A stretch of DNA of 64,000 bases from Ectopseudomonas chengduensis (GTDB taxonomy: Bacteria > Pseudomonadota > Gammaproteobacteria > Pseudomonadales > Pseudomonadaceae): NCBI RefSeq assembly GCF_015712065.1, contig NZ_JACFYZ010000001.1, forward strand, positions 868,001 through 932,000. The letters run 5' to 3'. A program made the position numbers and the translations under genes. Below, piece after piece: positions 63,661 to 64,000 of this stretch (position 1 is its first letter; each line of letters begins with the position of its first letter). The notes beneath the pieces were generated by a model that was not told the origin of the DNA, did no database searches, and worked only from the letters and a program-made list of their open reading frames with translations.

Positions 63661-64000
63661 ATGGCGGACGTCAAAAAGGTAGTTCTGGCCTATTCCGGTG
63701 GCCTGGACACCTCGGTGATCCTCAAGTGGCTGCAAGATACCTATAACTGTGAAGTGGTGACCTTCACCGCCGACCTCGGTCAGGGCGAAGAGGTCGAGCC
63801 GGCCCGCGCCAAGGCTCAGGCGATGGGCGTCAAGGAAATCTACATCGATGACCTGCGCGAAGAGTTCGTCCGCGACTTCGTCTACCCGATGTTCCGCGCT
63901 AACACCGTCTACGAAGGCGAGTATCTGCTGGGTACTTCCATCGCCCGCCCGCTGATCGCCAAGCGCCTGATCGAAATCGCCAACGAGACCGGTGCCGACG
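63661..64000 (+). CDS. argG: argininosuccinate synthase, N-terminal part
   Basis: The frame runs off the right edge, so 113 codons are seen. The start [19 protein letters not shown] holds the ATP-pyrophosphatase P-loop SGGLDTS, and [18 protein letters not shown] is conserved. The enzyme joins citrulline and aspartate in arginine synthesis. GGAGTG precedes ATG 63661. Confidence 0.96.
   Translation, partial: MADVKKVVLAYSGGLDTSVILKWLQDTYNCEVVTFTADLGQGEEVEPARAKAQAMGVKEIYIDDLREEFVRDFVYPMFRANTVYEGEYLLGTSIARPLIAKRLIEIANETGAD

Overview
The window looks like a Pseudomonas chromosome of the P. mendocina/oleovorans/alcaliphila type. It is GC-rich with typical Pseudomonas REP sequences. Its chromosomal genes include phaG, an mmsR-mmsA cluster, livKHMGF, bfd and the order rnt-pyrC-motY-argG, which is also the P. 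aeruginosa order. The species group is an inference from gene content.

Bases 1 to about 20,285 are the right part of an integrative conjugative element (ICE) of the ICEclc/PAGI-2 family. It has a conjugation gene end, a small membrane protein, a TraG-type protein, DUF3742, the MobH relaxase traI and a P4-type integrase next to tRNA-Gly(CCC), whose 3' end is the attachment site. The other ICE end lies left of base 1. Accessory genes sit between the core genes: an AbiEi/AbiEii type IV toxin-antitoxin pair with two inverted repeats at its start, an internally deleted IS66 relic, an IS110-family element split by a Tn1722-like Tn3-family transposon, and an FAD-linked 2-hydroxy-acid oxidase gene. 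The transposon (8406-15360) has 38-bp ends and 5-bp target duplications, carries a chemoreceptor gene, and is itself hit by an IS256-family element.

The chromosome from 20,265 onward begins with phaG and a diguanylate cyclase-CWC-rsuA operon. Next comes a guanidine-assimilation island (24,549-37,060). Three guanidine-I (ykkC) riboswitches on the minus strand precede (a) a binding protein, two carboxyguanidine deiminase subunits and guanidine carboxylase, (b) an ABC permease and ATPase, and (c) a second, paralogous binding protein. Between these units, on the plus strand, is a translationally coupled pair: an Fe(II)/2-oxoglutarate-type dioxygenase and an unrecognised 310-residue protein. This pair is the best candidate for undescribed biology. 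The carboxylase gene contains REP DNA that is read through in frame, and no allophanate hydrolase gene is seen in the locus.

Bases 37,000-52,800 hold a tyrosine/histidine-rich lipoprotein, an SdsA-like alkylsulfatase with a divergent LysR regulator, a 121-bp tandem repeat, a valine-degradation cluster (mmsA, binding protein, acyl-CoA dehydrogenase, two crotonase-fold enzymes, mmsB) with divergent AraC-type mmsR, a MITE that supplies the mmsR stop codon, a thioesterase, an HDOD protein, ung and a DUF6279 lipoprotein. The rest holds the complete liv branched-chain amino acid transporter, two small proteins, bfd with a possible Fur box, rnt-pyrC, motY and the start of argG. Two related long-hairpin repeats lie at about 52.9-53.6 kb and 60.1-60.7 kb.
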